From JAKFWF01 sp031429105 (GTDB lineage Bacteria > Pseudomonadota > Alphaproteobacteria > Rhizobiales > Hyphomicrobiaceae), in NCBI GenBank assembly GCA_031429105.1, contig JANOYV010000144.1, positions 34,311 through 98,310 of the forward strand: DNA of 64,000 bases. Reading direction: 5' to 3'. The notes beneath the pieces were generated by a model. It was given only the letters and a program-made list of their open reading frames with translations. It made no database searches and was not told the DNA's origin. This document shows positions 15,904-24,528 of the stretch, piece by piece. The position numbers were made by a program, and so were the translations under genes. The stretch's first letter is position 1; each line of letters starts with the position of its first letter.

Positions 15904-17595
15904 GTGCGCATGCGGACTTCCAGGCGACTACTGAAGCAGGCTCGGCGGGCGACGCTCGTGGCGCTACTGTTCTCGGCCTGCATCAATTTGCTGATGTTGG
16001 CGACGCCGCTCTACACACTCCAGTTGTTCGATACAGTTGTGCCTTCAGGGTCGATCGAGACGTTGGTCGTTCTGACCCTGATGGTCGGTACAGCCGTTTT
16101 GGCGCTGAGTCTGATTGAGCTTTGCCGGGATCGGATTTTGATGCGTGCAGGCCTGTGGCTTGACCATGTATTGGGTCAGCATGTCCTGGAAAATGGCCTC
16201 AGAGGCAACGTAGGTTCCGCAGAACTTCGAGCCGACGCTGCGGCATTGCGGCACGTGCGCGCTTTTCTGACGAGCCCAGGCGCTGCCGGAGTGTTTGATG
16301 TTCCATGGGTGCCAGCCTTCCTCCTCGTGCTGTGTTTGCTGCACCCCTGGCTAGGCGCCGTTGGGGCAATCGCTGCCATCCTGCTCGTTTTGCTCGCATG
16401 GTCGCATGGCGTCGTCACGGCTCGAGCGCTGGTCGAGCAAACGCGAGCTACCGAGGCATCTGACCATTGGTGGGCAACAGTTTCCGGCCATGCCGGCATG
16501 GCTGGCGCGCTTGGCTTATCGCCGGGGGCGGCGGAGCACTGGGAACGTTTCAATCGTGGGAACGTCGCCGCCAGCTACGATCTCGCAAAGCGAACAAGTT
16601 TGATGAAGGCCTTTGCCAGGTCAATCCGCATTAGCGCCCAGACGCTGTTGTACGCGACAGGCGCGTTTCTGATCATTCGCGGCGAACTGGCGCCTGGCGC
16701 GCTTGTCGCATCGGCAATTCTCTTAGGGCGCGGAATTGGACCACTAGAGGGGCTGGTTACATCGTTGCGGTCGCTATCAATTATACGGCACGCCTACATT
16801 CGATTGAAGGCGCTCGCGCCTGATGTGCTGACACCGCAAGTTGGTCGAACAGATCATGCGGCCGTTGGGCGGGTCACACTGCAGGATGTCTCGGTCTATT
16901 ATCCAAGTCGTAAGTCCCCGTCATTGCGCGGAATTTCGCTCACACTAGAGCCCGGTGAATGTATGGGTATCGTTGGTTCGAACGGAGCAGGAAAATCGAC
17001 ACTGGCTGCACTCATTGCCGGTGTAATTTCGCCAACATCAGGTGCTGCGGATCTGGATGGGGTGCCGATTTGCAGATGGCAGCGAGCGGACGGCCATCCA
17101 CCTATCGGCTTTATGCCGGACGAGCCCTGCCTGTTTGAGGGTACGGTGCACCAGAACGTAGCGCGGTTCCGCGAAACGAGTTTGATGGCCGTTGCTAAGT
17201 CGGCCATGCGGGCCGGTGTCCACGAAACGTTAACAGCATTGCAGGCGGGGTATGACACGCAGGTTGGTTCAAGCGGCACAGCGCTCGCCTTGCGGGAAAG
17301 GCGCGCCGTAGCGCTTGCGCGCGCGGTGCACGGGGCTCCCAAGGTTATCGTTCTCGACGAGCCAGAGATTGGCCTCGATGGGCAAAGCCTACGCAGGCTG
17401 GTTCGTGTTCTGGAAGCACTGAAAGCTGACGGTATCGGCGTGGTCATTGCAACCCAAGACCCTCGACTGCTTGGCTTGATGGATCAGATCGTGGTGCTTG
17501 CTGGCGGCACAATTCAAGCCGCTGGTCCAGCGCAAGACGTCTCGTCACGGTACGCCATGAATCGAGCGACCGTTCAAGAAGCCCGGGTGCATTGA
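15904..17595 (+). CDS. Type I secretion ABC transporter (PrtD-like) with atypical ATPase motifs
   Basis: A 563-residue inner-membrane ABC exporter: a membrane domain of about 310 residues without an N-terminal C39 peptidase, then one ATPase domain. It is expected to drive export of the four RTX proteins with the membrane-fusion protein encoded next. Walker A is intact (GSNGAGKST, K364), and so is Walker B with its glutamate (VIVLDEP, E486). The signature LSGGQ is not recognisable: the matching stretch reads SSGTALALRER (about 456-466). The switch histidine position reads IATQDP, with Q518. The start is GTG 15904 or ATG 15910. No TolC-like outer-membrane gene is present nearby, so a shared channel must be used. 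Catalytic competence is uncertain; nothing else suggests a pseudogene. Confidence 0.82.
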   Translation: MRMRTSRRLLKQARRATLVALLFSACINLLMLATPLYTLQLFDTVVPSGSIETLVVLTLMVGTAVLALSLIELCRDRILMRAGLWLDHVLGQHVLENGLRGNVGSAELRADAAALRHVRAFLTSPGAAGVFDVPWVPAFLLVLCLLHPWLGAVGAIAAILLVLLAWSHGVVTARALVEQTRATEASDHWWATVSGHAGMAGALGLSPGAAEHWERFNRGNVAASYDLAKRTSLMKAFARSIRISAQTLLYATGAFLIIRGELAPGALVASAILLGRGIGPLEGLVTSLRSLSIIRHAYIRLKALAPDVLTPQVGRTDHAAVGRVTLQDVSVYYPSRKSPSLRGISLTLEPGECMGIVGSNGAGKSTLAALIAGVISPTSGAADLDGVPICRWQRADGHPPIGFMPDEPCLFEGTVHQNVARFRETSLMAVAKSAMRAGVHETLTALQAGYDTQVGSSGTALALRERRAVALARAVHGAPKVIVLDEPEIGLDGQSLRRLVRVLEALKADGIGVVIATQDPRLLGLMDQIVVLAGGTIQAAGPAQDVSSRYAMNRATVQEARVH

Positions 17596-17614
17596 TGATC
17601 AGGGTGGAGCGGCA

Positions 17615-18604
17615 ATGACCGGCGTCGAACAATCTATCAGGACGGTTCCAGGTTCTGGCACGGGCGTGTCGGTACATCGCCTGCCGCGATTGGATATCCG
17701 GGGACCGGTGACGTGCGGACTGCTTGTGGTCGCGCTATTTTTTGGTGGTGGTGTTGGCGGCGCAGCAATTGCGCCGATCGACAAGGGTATAGCGCTTGGT
17801 GGGAACATCATCGTCGAGCAAAAAGTGCAGGCGATCCAACATCAAAAAGGTGGCCCCGTTGGCCGCGTTCACGTTAGCGAAGGCCAGGATGTAGCGATTG
17901 GCCAACTGTTGGTGACGCTCGACACGCAGGCGCTGGACCAGCAGATAATCGCACTTCGATCGCAAGCGGTTGCCGCAGCCAAACAGTTGGCCCTCATCCG
18001 GCAAGAAGCCCTGACGATGGGCGAGTTGGCGGATCGCAAACTGGCGGCACGGTCCAAAGTTCTAAGCCTTGAACGGCAAGTGGCCGAAGTCGAAAAGGAA
18101 ATGGCTGGCTTCAGTGCGCGTATTGCTATCGCTGAACAGGACTTGGCTCGCGCCGAACTTCGCGCACCGATTGCTGGACGGATCCTGACGCTCGCTGTTC
18201 GTGGCGCCGGTGCCATGATCCAGGCCGGTGCTACAGTATTGGAGATCGTGCCACAAACTGATCGACTGGTGGTCGAGGGTCGCCTTAGCCAAATTCATAT
18301 CGACGAGATCAAGCAGGGCATGGAGGCCAAGGTTTGGCTAACGGGCTCGAGCTGGCGCGATAGCCGACCTCTGAATGCGCGGCTCGCTTGGGTGTCACCT
18401 GACAGTGTGGAAGATAAGAGAACTGGGGTGTTTTACTTTGTTGCGCGGATAGAACTTTCCGAGCCGCGAACCGAGCTCAATAAACGCATCTCCCTTCATC
18501 CGGGACAGCGCACAGAAATTCTTTTGCTCACCGGGCAACGCACACTCCTCGATCATGTGCTCGACCCGCTTCTTCGCAACGTTAATCGCGCATTTCGTGC
18601 GTGA
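17615..18604 (+). CDS. HlyD-family membrane-fusion protein of type I secretion system
   Basis: A 329-residue periplasmic adaptor linking the ABC exporter to an outer-membrane channel. One N-terminal membrane span (about 31-55), a lipoyl half with QHQKGGPVGRVHVSEGQDV (about 74-92), a helical hairpin (about 105-185), the second lipoyl half and a beta-barrel with VVEGRLSQIHIDEI. It is short: PrtE/HlyD proteins are usually around 430-480 residues, and most of the difference is in the hairpin, which should give a shorter reach across the periplasm. It starts 19 bases after the ABC gene and overlaps the following gene's upstream region, consistent with one operon. Confidence 0.85.
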   Translation: MTGVEQSIRTVPGSGTGVSVHRLPRLDIRGPVTCGLLVVALFFGGGVGGAAIAPIDKGIALGGNIIVEQKVQAIQHQKGGPVGRVHVSEGQDVAIGQLLVTLDTQALDQQIIALRSQAVAAAKQLALIRQEALTMGELADRKLAARSKVLSLERQVAEVEKEMAGFSARIAIAEQDLARAELRAPIAGRILTLAVRGAGAMIQAGATVLEIVPQTDRLVVEGRLSQIHIDEIKQGMEAKVWLTGSSWRDSRPLNARLAWVSPDSVEDKRTGVFYFVARIELSEPRTELNKRISLHPGQRTEILLLTGQRTLLDHVLDPLLRNVNRAFRA

Positions 18605-18621
18605 CTAGGAGATCTGAAGCC

Positions 18622-19563
18622 ATGGCATTCCAAAAAGCGCCGCCACGAACGAACATCCGACAGGCAGTGTCGTCGCAGGGGATCATAAAGCAAAGTGTCA
18701 CTAGAATTCCGACGCGATTTTACATCAACGCCGCTGCGGGGCTTGTAGCTGTTGCCATTGTCGCCTTGGCGGTAAGGGGTGTCCTCTATCAAGAGGAAGT
18801 TGGCCCATGCAGCGAGCGCTACGGCAACGGCACGCTCTTTGGACTACAAGATAAGAGTGGTGGACCCATTTCGACGACCGACCTGCAAGGTCGACTGGCG
18901 GGACGCGACTGGGGCTTGATGGAGAACACCAAGATTGTACTCCTGAAAGATGGCCCAGCCCCCGTTGCGCTACAGATTAACTTGCCAAAAGTACCGGTGA
19001 AAGCGGAAGGCGGAGCGGTTTCCCGAAGTGGTATGGGCTTCACGTGGTTGCCCTCCAAACTGCCGACCGCCAAGGCTGCGTGCCTAACCTATAGCGTCTG
19101 GCTGCCGGAGGACTTCAATTTCGGCACTGGCGGCAGCCTGCCGGGATTGTTCGGTGGTGAAACGACCGATACGCCAACGTTGAAGGCAAAGGCAGCATTT
19201 TCGACTCGTAATTCCTGGACGGATGAGGGCATTGCGCAGGTGCGCACAATTACGGCCGATGAATCCAAGGGGGCCATCTATTCGTCCAGTTCAAACAGTG
19301 TGAAGCTGCCACGTGGGCGCTGGATCCGATTGGAGCAGGAAGTTGTGCTCAACCAACCTGGCGAAGAAGGTGGCGTGATGCGCGTTTGGATCGATGGCAA
19401 GTTACGGTTTGCGAACACGGAAATGGTTTTTCGCAAGGACGAACGCTCAACATTGCGCGGCGTGATCGCCGACGTGCACTATAGTAACGCGGCATTGGCG
19501 GAAGCGCCCTCCCCGAAAACGACGTCGTTGCAGATGACGCCATTTGAACTCTACTGGGAGTAG
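18622..19563 (+). CDS. Membrane-anchored PL14-like polysaccharide lyase (alginate/glucuronan lyase fold)
   Basis: A 313-residue protein with one N-terminal membrane anchor (about 32-53) and a periplasmic beta-jelly-roll domain. The blocks LPGLFGGE, FSTRNSWTDEG, LPRGRWIRLEQEV, LNQPGEEGG and MRVWIDGK follow the pattern I know from polysaccharide lyase family 14 (alginate and glucuronan lyases). A role in trimming or releasing the polymer made by the Alg8-like synthase is inferred, taking the place of AlgL. ATG 18622 is chosen over GTG 18601 because AGGAG lies 10 bases upstream. It follows the membrane-fusion gene directly, so it is probably co-transcribed with the secretion genes. Exact polymer specificity is unknown. 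Confidence 0.7.
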   Translation: MAFQKAPPRTNIRQAVSSQGIIKQSVTRIPTRFYINAAAGLVAVAIVALAVRGVLYQEEVGPCSERYGNGTLFGLQDKSGGPISTTDLQGRLAGRDWGLMENTKIVLLKDGPAPVALQINLPKVPVKAEGGAVSRSGMGFTWLPSKLPTAKAACLTYSVWLPEDFNFGTGGSLPGLFGGETTDTPTLKAKAAFSTRNSWTDEGIAQVRTITADESKGAIYSSSSNSVKLPRGRWIRLEQEVVLNQPGEEGGVMRVWIDGKLRFANTEMVFRKDERSTLRGVIADVHYSNAALAEAPSPKTTSLQMTPFELYWE

Positions 19564-19633
19564 CGGTTGCGCATTTGCAGTTGTGATGCCGGGTGCTAGG
19601 TTGGCGGCACCGGTAACGATCAAAGTAAAGTGC

Positions 19634-20398
19634 ATGCCATTTGCTGATCTCAAATCGTGTTCACTTCATTATCGGCTGATCCTCGGCAGTCCTGATGCGC
19701 CAACCTTGGTGTTTATACATGAAGGTCTAGGGTGCGTCGGACTTTGGCGCGATTTTCCAGATCGCGTGGCGCGTAAACTCGGCGCGCGCGCGCTGATCTA
19801 TTCGCGTAGCGGGTATGGGCACTCAAGTCCCTTGACCGCGAAGCGCGAGCCAGACTTCATGCATCATGAAGCGTTGGTCGTTTTACCCGAACTGTTGGCC
19901 ACGCTTGGGATTAACAATCCCATACTGATTGGCCATTCCGATGGTGCATCGATTGCTCTCATTTATGGGGCCGCACATCCGGAAAGCACGTTGGGTCTGG
20001 TTCTGATGGCGCCACATGTGTTTGTCGAAGCATTGACACTATCAAGTATCGCGCGCGCGGCCGAAGCATATGAGGCCGGTCACTTACGCGATCGACTGGC
20101 CCAGCACCATGACAATGTCGATGACGCATTTCGCGGTTGGTCCGAGATCTGGTTGAGCCCGCGGTTTGGCACTTGGGATCTCAGCAAGGAGGTTTCATGC
20201 CTTAGTGTTCCGACGTTGTTGATCCAGGGCGAGGATGATCCTTATGGGACTCTGGCACAGCTCGACGCATGTGAGACCGCAAAGGCAGCACCGATTACAC
20301 GGTGTGTGCTTTCCTCATGCGGCCATAGCCCGCACCGGGATCAGGAATTGGCAGTCGTTGAGGCCATATCAAAGTTCGCAGTCAGTTGCGCGCGTTGA
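19634..20398 (+). CDS. Alpha/beta hydrolase
   Basis: A cytosolic hydrolase of about 254 residues. The nucleophile elbow is GHSDG, the acid is probably in GEDDPYG, and the histidine is in CGHSPHRD, so a complete Ser-Asp-His triad is visible. An oxyanion region HEGLGCVGLWRDFP follows strand 3. The family covers esterases, C-C hydrolases and haloperoxidase-like enzymes; the substrate cannot be assigned. The start is uncertain: ATG 19634 begins the conserved part, but ATG 19586 and TTG 19544 are also in frame, the latter overlapping the lyase gene. None has a strong ribosome site. It converges on xseA. Confidence 0.8.
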   Translation: MPFADLKSCSLHYRLILGSPDAPTLVFIHEGLGCVGLWRDFPDRVARKLGARALIYSRSGYGHSSPLTAKREPDFMHHEALVVLPELLATLGINNPILIGHSDGASIALIYGAAHPESTLGLVLMAPHVFVEALTLSSIARAAEAYEAGHLRDRLAQHHDNVDDAFRGWSEIWLSPRFGTWDLSKEVSCLSVPTLLIQGEDDPYGTLAQLDACETAKAAPITRCVLSSCGHSPHRDQELAVVEAISKFAVSCAR

Positions 20399-20413
20399 CC
20401 TGACGCTGTGCCA

Positions 20414-22024
20414 TTAAAACAACGACCCTTGAGGCCCGCCACCGCTTTTCCGGCGCACGGGCTTAGCCGACGTAGCCGGAACGTCGCGTGGTCGCCCCCT
20501 CATGCCGCCAGGGTCGTTGGGTTCCGCATGCGTGACCTCGGCTTTGGCGCGACCATCGGCAAATTCGAATTCAAGTCGCGCACCGGGGGCAATTTCTGTC
20601 GCTGAGCGCAGAGCGACTCCAGCTTCATTGCGGACTAGGACGAATCCTCGTTGGAGCACGCTTTGGTAGCTGAGTGTCGTTAGTAGTTTGCCCTGGGTTT
20701 CAAGCAAGCGACGCCAGTTATCAATACGGTTGCGAAGCGCACGCACGGCACGCACGTCGAGTGTGCCAAGCCGCTCAGTTGCGCGTGCGATGCGCACGCG
20801 CTGGGATTGAGGGCTCAATCCACCTGAGACGCGCTCCAGTCGCGAGCGTCGGTGCGACGTCGAGCGGGCAAGCCCTTCAACGCTACGCCGACCAAGCGTC
20901 TCGATGCGATCCCGGGCGCGTTGAAGTCTGGCCTCGATGAGGCGCGGATGCAGACGGCTGGCAACTCTGGCTTGCCGCATGGCGTGGGCGCGGGTATTGG
21001 CCAGCAGGGCGCGTCCGAGACGCTTTTCAACGGCATCAAAACGCTGCCGTGGCAGGCTAACAAGATCCTCCATTTTGGGAAGACCACGAGCCGCCGCCTT
21101 TAACTCAGTGCGTTTAGCCTCCAACGAACGAAGAATGGCAACGGTGCGTCGACGACCGAGTTCCGCAAGCTGGTCGATCAAGTCGGCGTACATTGGGACG
21201 GCCCATTCCGCAGCCTTCGTTGGCGTCGGCGCACGCGCATCGGCTACTAGGTCGATCAGGGTCCAGTCGGTTTCGTGTCCAACCGCCGAGATAAGCGGAA
21301 TACGGCTTTCGGCTGCCGCGCGCACGACGGTTTCATCGTTGAAACCCCACAAGTCTTCGAGACTGCCGCCGCCCCGCGCAACGATGAGTACGTCGGGCCG
21401 CGGGATTTTCCCGCCAACCTCTAAGGCATTGAAGCCACGAATGGCTGCTGCGACTTCGGCCGCACTGGTTTCTCCCTGCACGCGAACTGGCCAGACAATG
21501 ACATGGGTCGGGAAGCGCTCGCTGAAGCCAGCCAACATGTCGCGGATCACAGCGCCGGTTGGTGAGGTGATGATGCCGACGACGCGCGGTAGGAACGGAC
21601 GTGGCTTCTTACGAGACTCTTCGAATAGTCCTTCGGCGGCAAATTTGCGTTTGCGTTCCTCTAGCATCGCCATCAACGCGCCGACGCCTGCCGGCTCCAG
21701 CGCTTCCACAACGATCTGATATTTCGAGGAGCCAGGGAATGTGGTGATGCGGCCCTGCGCAATCACCTCCATGCCCTCTTCAGGCCGAAACCGCAGCTTC
21801 GCAAAAGAGCCGCGCCAGATCACAGCATCAATCTTCGCCTTGTCGTCCTTGAGCGCGAAGTAGCAGTGGCCCGATGCGTGCGGGCCACGATAGCCGGATA
21901 TTTCACCGCGCAACTTGACGTAGCCAAAGCCATCTTCGAGTGCGCGCTTGATCGCGTTCGCCAATTCGCCAACGGAGAATTCCGCGACGTTCGCCCGCAA
22001 GTTCGAAGCAGCATTCGACGTCAC
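20414..22024 (-). CDS. xseA: Exodeoxyribonuclease VII large subunit
   Basis: A 536-residue cytosolic nuclease subunit that, with XseB, degrades single-stranded DNA in both directions in mismatch repair and recombination. The N-terminal OB fold is seen in FGYVKLRGEISGYRG and SGHCYFALKDD. The catalytic core has IARGGGSLEDLWGFNDE and SAVGHETDWTL, followed by DARAPTP and a long coiled-coil tail. The start is GTG at 22022-22024 with a GGGG stretch upstream. The C-terminal tail is basic and extended. No xseB gene lies next to it in the window. It diverges from glpK across a 160-base gap. Confidence 0.95.
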   Translation of the reverse strand: MTSNAASNLRANVAEFSVGELANAIKRALEDGFGYVKLRGEISGYRGPHASGHCYFALKDDKAKIDAVIWRGSFAKLRFRPEEGMEVIAQGRITTFPGSSKYQIVVEALEPAGVGALMAMLEERKRKFAAEGLFEESRKKPRPFLPRVVGIITSPTGAVIRDMLAGFSERFPTHVIVWPVRVQGETSAAEVAAAIRGFNALEVGGKIPRPDVLIVARGGGSLEDLWGFNDETVVRAAAESRIPLISAVGHETDWTLIDLVADARAPTPTKAAEWAVPMYADLIDQLAELGRRRTVAILRSLEAKRTELKAAARGLPKMEDLVSLPRQRFDAVEKRLGRALLANTRAHAMRQARVASRLHPRLIEARLQRARDRIETLGRRSVEGLARSTSHRRSRLERVSGGLSPQSQRVRIARATERLGTLDVRAVRALRNRIDNWRRLLETQGKLLTTLSYQSVLQRGFVLVRNEAGVALRSATEIAPGARLEFEFADGRAKAEVTHAEPNDPGGMRGRPRDVPATSAKPVRRKSGGGPQGSLF

Positions 22025-22186
22025 GTAGACCCCACATCAAAGACTTATGCGCAGCCGTATCAGGTATAGCCGCACAGGGGTGCGCGGTACAGTGCGGTTA
22101 TCCCCATTTCTCGGCTTGAACATGGGGATGTGGCTGTATCATGCTGCACAGGGTGGACATATGCGATAATCGAGGAAACGAGCGCA

Positions 22187-23695
22187 ATGGCGACACAGGC
22201 AGACTTCGTCATCGCAATTGATCAAGGCACGACGTCCTCGCGGACGATTGCCTTCGGGGCTGGCCTGTCGATCGTGTCACGCGCACAGGCAGAATTCCCC
22301 CAGCATTATCCCCGGTCAGGGTGGGTTGAGCATGACCCTGATGATCTCTGGGAGACGGTGCTTTCGACGCTACGGGATGCGGTTGCAAGCGGAGGGATTG
22401 GTCTGCATCAGATCTCGGCGATTGGGGTCACCAATCAGCGCGAAACGACGCTGATCTGGGATCGCAGCACGGGCAAGCCCGTTCATCGCGCGATTGTCTG
22501 GCAAGATCGACGAACGGCCGATGTCTGCCAGCGACTGAAAGCGGATGGCATTCAAGCGCAGGTGACGTCTAAAACCGGATTGCTGCTTGACCCATATTTC
22601 TCAGCCACAAAGATTGCCTGGATTCTCGATCAAGATCCTTCACTCCGCCCGCGCGCCGAGGCTGGTCAATTGTTATTCGGCACAGTTGACACCTTCATCC
22701 TGTGGAAGCTGACCGGCGGCAAAGTTCATGCGACAGATGCAACGAATGCTTCGCGCACTTCGCTCCTCGATATCCACACTGGACAGTGGGACGATGAATT
22801 GCTGCGCATTTTCCGCGTGCCCCGAGCGATGCTGCCGGACGTGAGAGATTCAGCTGCAGATTTTGGAATGACGGACCCAGCGATCCTAGGTACGCCCATT
22901 CGCATCGCAGGGATTGCAGGTGACCAGCAGGCAGCGACTGTCGGTCAAGGCTGCTTTCTCCCGGGCATGATGAAATCAACTTATGGGACGGGATGCTTTG
23001 CACTGTTGAATACAGGCGCCACGGCAGTGGCATCGAAAAGCGCGTTGCTTACAACCATTGCCTATCAACTGAAGGGGCATCGCACCTATGCCCTGGAGGG
23101 CGCAATTTTTATTGCCGGTGCGGCAGTCCAGTGGCTGCGCGATGGACTTGGCATCATAAAGTCGGCGAGCGAAACTGGCGTACTGGCCGAGGCTGCCGAT
23201 CCAATGCAAAACGTCTATCTGGTCCCAGCGTTCGTTGGTCTCGGTGCGCCATGGTGGAACGCCGACGTCCGTGGCGCAATGTTTGGTCTGACCCGAAATA
23301 CCGGACCCAAAGAGATCGCTCGGGCAGCACTTGAAAGCGTTGCATTTCAAACGCGCGATTTGCTCGACGCAATGCGTGCTGATTGGTCGGCGTCTGGCCA
23401 GCAGGGTTCTACTTCTCCGGTGCTGCGGGTTGATGGTGGCATGACGGCGTCCGATTGGACGATGCAGTGCTTGGCCGACATTCTCGATGCACCGGTGGAT
23501 CGTCCGCGCGTTCAAGAGACTACGGCTCTGGGTGCGGCATATCTCGCTGGCCTTCAAGTGGGGGTCTATCCCGAACCGTCGGAATTTGCCAAAATCTGGG
23601 CGCTGGATCGCCGGTTTACGCCGCACATGAGTGCATCGGATCGACAGAAAAAACTGACTGGATGGCACGATGCCGTCCGTCGTGTTGTTGCGTGA
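22187..23695 (+). CDS. glpK: Glycerol kinase
   Basis: A 502-residue FGGY-family kinase that phosphorylates glycerol to sn-glycerol 3-phosphate in the cytosol. The N-terminal phosphate-binding DQGTTSSR, the NQRETT and WQDRRT motifs and the C-terminal LRVDGGMTASDW block are all present, and length is normal. ATG 22187 is chosen because GAGGAA lies about 10 bases upstream and homology starts at once (DFVIAIDQGTT). No glycerol facilitator or GlpD gene is adjacent. A PhnD-like gene follows after 14 bases, so the two may be co-transcribed. Confidence 0.95.
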   Translation: MATQADFVIAIDQGTTSSRTIAFGAGLSIVSRAQAEFPQHYPRSGWVEHDPDDLWETVLSTLRDAVASGGIGLHQISAIGVTNQRETTLIWDRSTGKPVHRAIVWQDRRTADVCQRLKADGIQAQVTSKTGLLLDPYFSATKIAWILDQDPSLRPRAEAGQLLFGTVDTFILWKLTGGKVHATDATNASRTSLLDIHTGQWDDELLRIFRVPRAMLPDVRDSAADFGMTDPAILGTPIRIAGIAGDQQAATVGQGCFLPGMMKSTYGTGCFALLNTGATAVASKSALLTTIAYQLKGHRTYALEGAIFIAGAAVQWLRDGLGIIKSASETGVLAEAADPMQNVYLVPAFVGLGAPWWNADVRGAMFGLTRNTGPKEIARAALESVAFQTRDLLDAMRADWSASGQQGSTSPVLRVDGGMTASDWTMQCLADILDAPVDRPRVQETTALGAAYLAGLQVGVYPEPSEFAKIWALDRRFTPHMSASDRQKKLTGWHDAVRRVVA

Positions 23696-23709
23696 AAGAG
23701 GCAGCACAG

Positions 23710-24528
23710 ATGCCAACAGAATTGATCGCGAATGCCCGTATGTATTCTGTTGCCCCGGACGCTGTGACGGCTTGGAAGCGCTTGTTTGCGTGGCTTGATG
23801 AAACGTCGGGCGTAAAACTGACAGTGGTCGATCACGCGTTTCCAGCGCTTCTCAATGATTTGTGGGTGCGATCTGACCTTGCGGCGACTTTCATGTGCGG
23901 GTGGCCCTGGCTTCGTCATGGTGCGACACACAAGGTGGTGGCGGCTCCAATTCCAGCGTCCGCCTACGCGAATGGCAAACCTCAATATTGCACGCACTTT
24001 GTCGTGCATCGCGACAGTCGGTTCGGGCGACTGGAAGACACGTTCGGCCATCGCTTTGCCTACACAATTGCCGACTCGCATTCAGGGTACAACGCGCCGC
24101 GTCACCACTTGACGCAGTTTCGTGGCGCAGAAAAACGCCCCCTTTTCAGTGAGATCATCGGGCCACTCACAACGCCGCGCCGCATGTTGGAGGCAATCGC
24201 CGACGGTCGCACAGATGTTGGTCCGCTCGATAGTTTCGCATTCGATTTGTTGTCGCGGCATGAGCCGGAACTAGCGGCCAAAACGCGCGTCGTTGCCAGC
24301 ACTGCACTTGTGCCTATTCCAGCGCTGATGGCGTCGCAGCAGATGGATGCCGGAATCGTCGAGCGACTGACCGCGGCACTCCTGAAGCTTGGCACCAAGC
24401 CCGCACACGCCGACCTATGTTCTGAATTATGTATTAGTGGGTTCGCAAGGCTCGACCCCAAAACATATGAAATTGCCGAGCGCTGGGCGCGCGCTGCCGA
24501 AGCGCAGAACCTCGCGACGATCCTATGA
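23710..24528 (+). CDS. PhnD-like substrate-binding protein without signal peptide
   Basis: A 272-residue protein of the periplasmic-binding fold seen in phosphate/phosphonate ABC transport (PhnD family): MYSVAPDAVTAWKRLF near the start, FMCGWPWLRHG, TIADSHSGYNAPRHHL and GRTDVGPLDSFAFDLL. It starts directly with the mature fold, without a signal peptide, so it may act in the cytosol. It overlaps the next gene by four bases (ATGA), and no permease or ATPase gene is adjacent. A ligand-sensing or enzymatic use of the fold is possible. The ligand is unknown. Confidence 0.8.
   Translation: MPTELIANARMYSVAPDAVTAWKRLFAWLDETSGVKLTVVDHAFPALLNDLWVRSDLAATFMCGWPWLRHGATHKVVAAPIPASAYANGKPQYCTHFVVHRDSRFGRLEDTFGHRFAYTIADSHSGYNAPRHHLTQFRGAEKRPLFSEIIGPLTTPRRMLEAIADGRTDVGPLDSFAFDLLSRHEPELAAKTRVVASTALVPIPALMASQQMDAGIVERLTAALLKLGTKPAHADLCSELCISGFARLDPKTYEIAERWARAAEAQNLATIL

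Noticed and set aside
22976..23716. Minus-strand frame of 246 codons opposite glpK
   Set aside because: Shadow of the glycerol kinase frame with no recognisable features.
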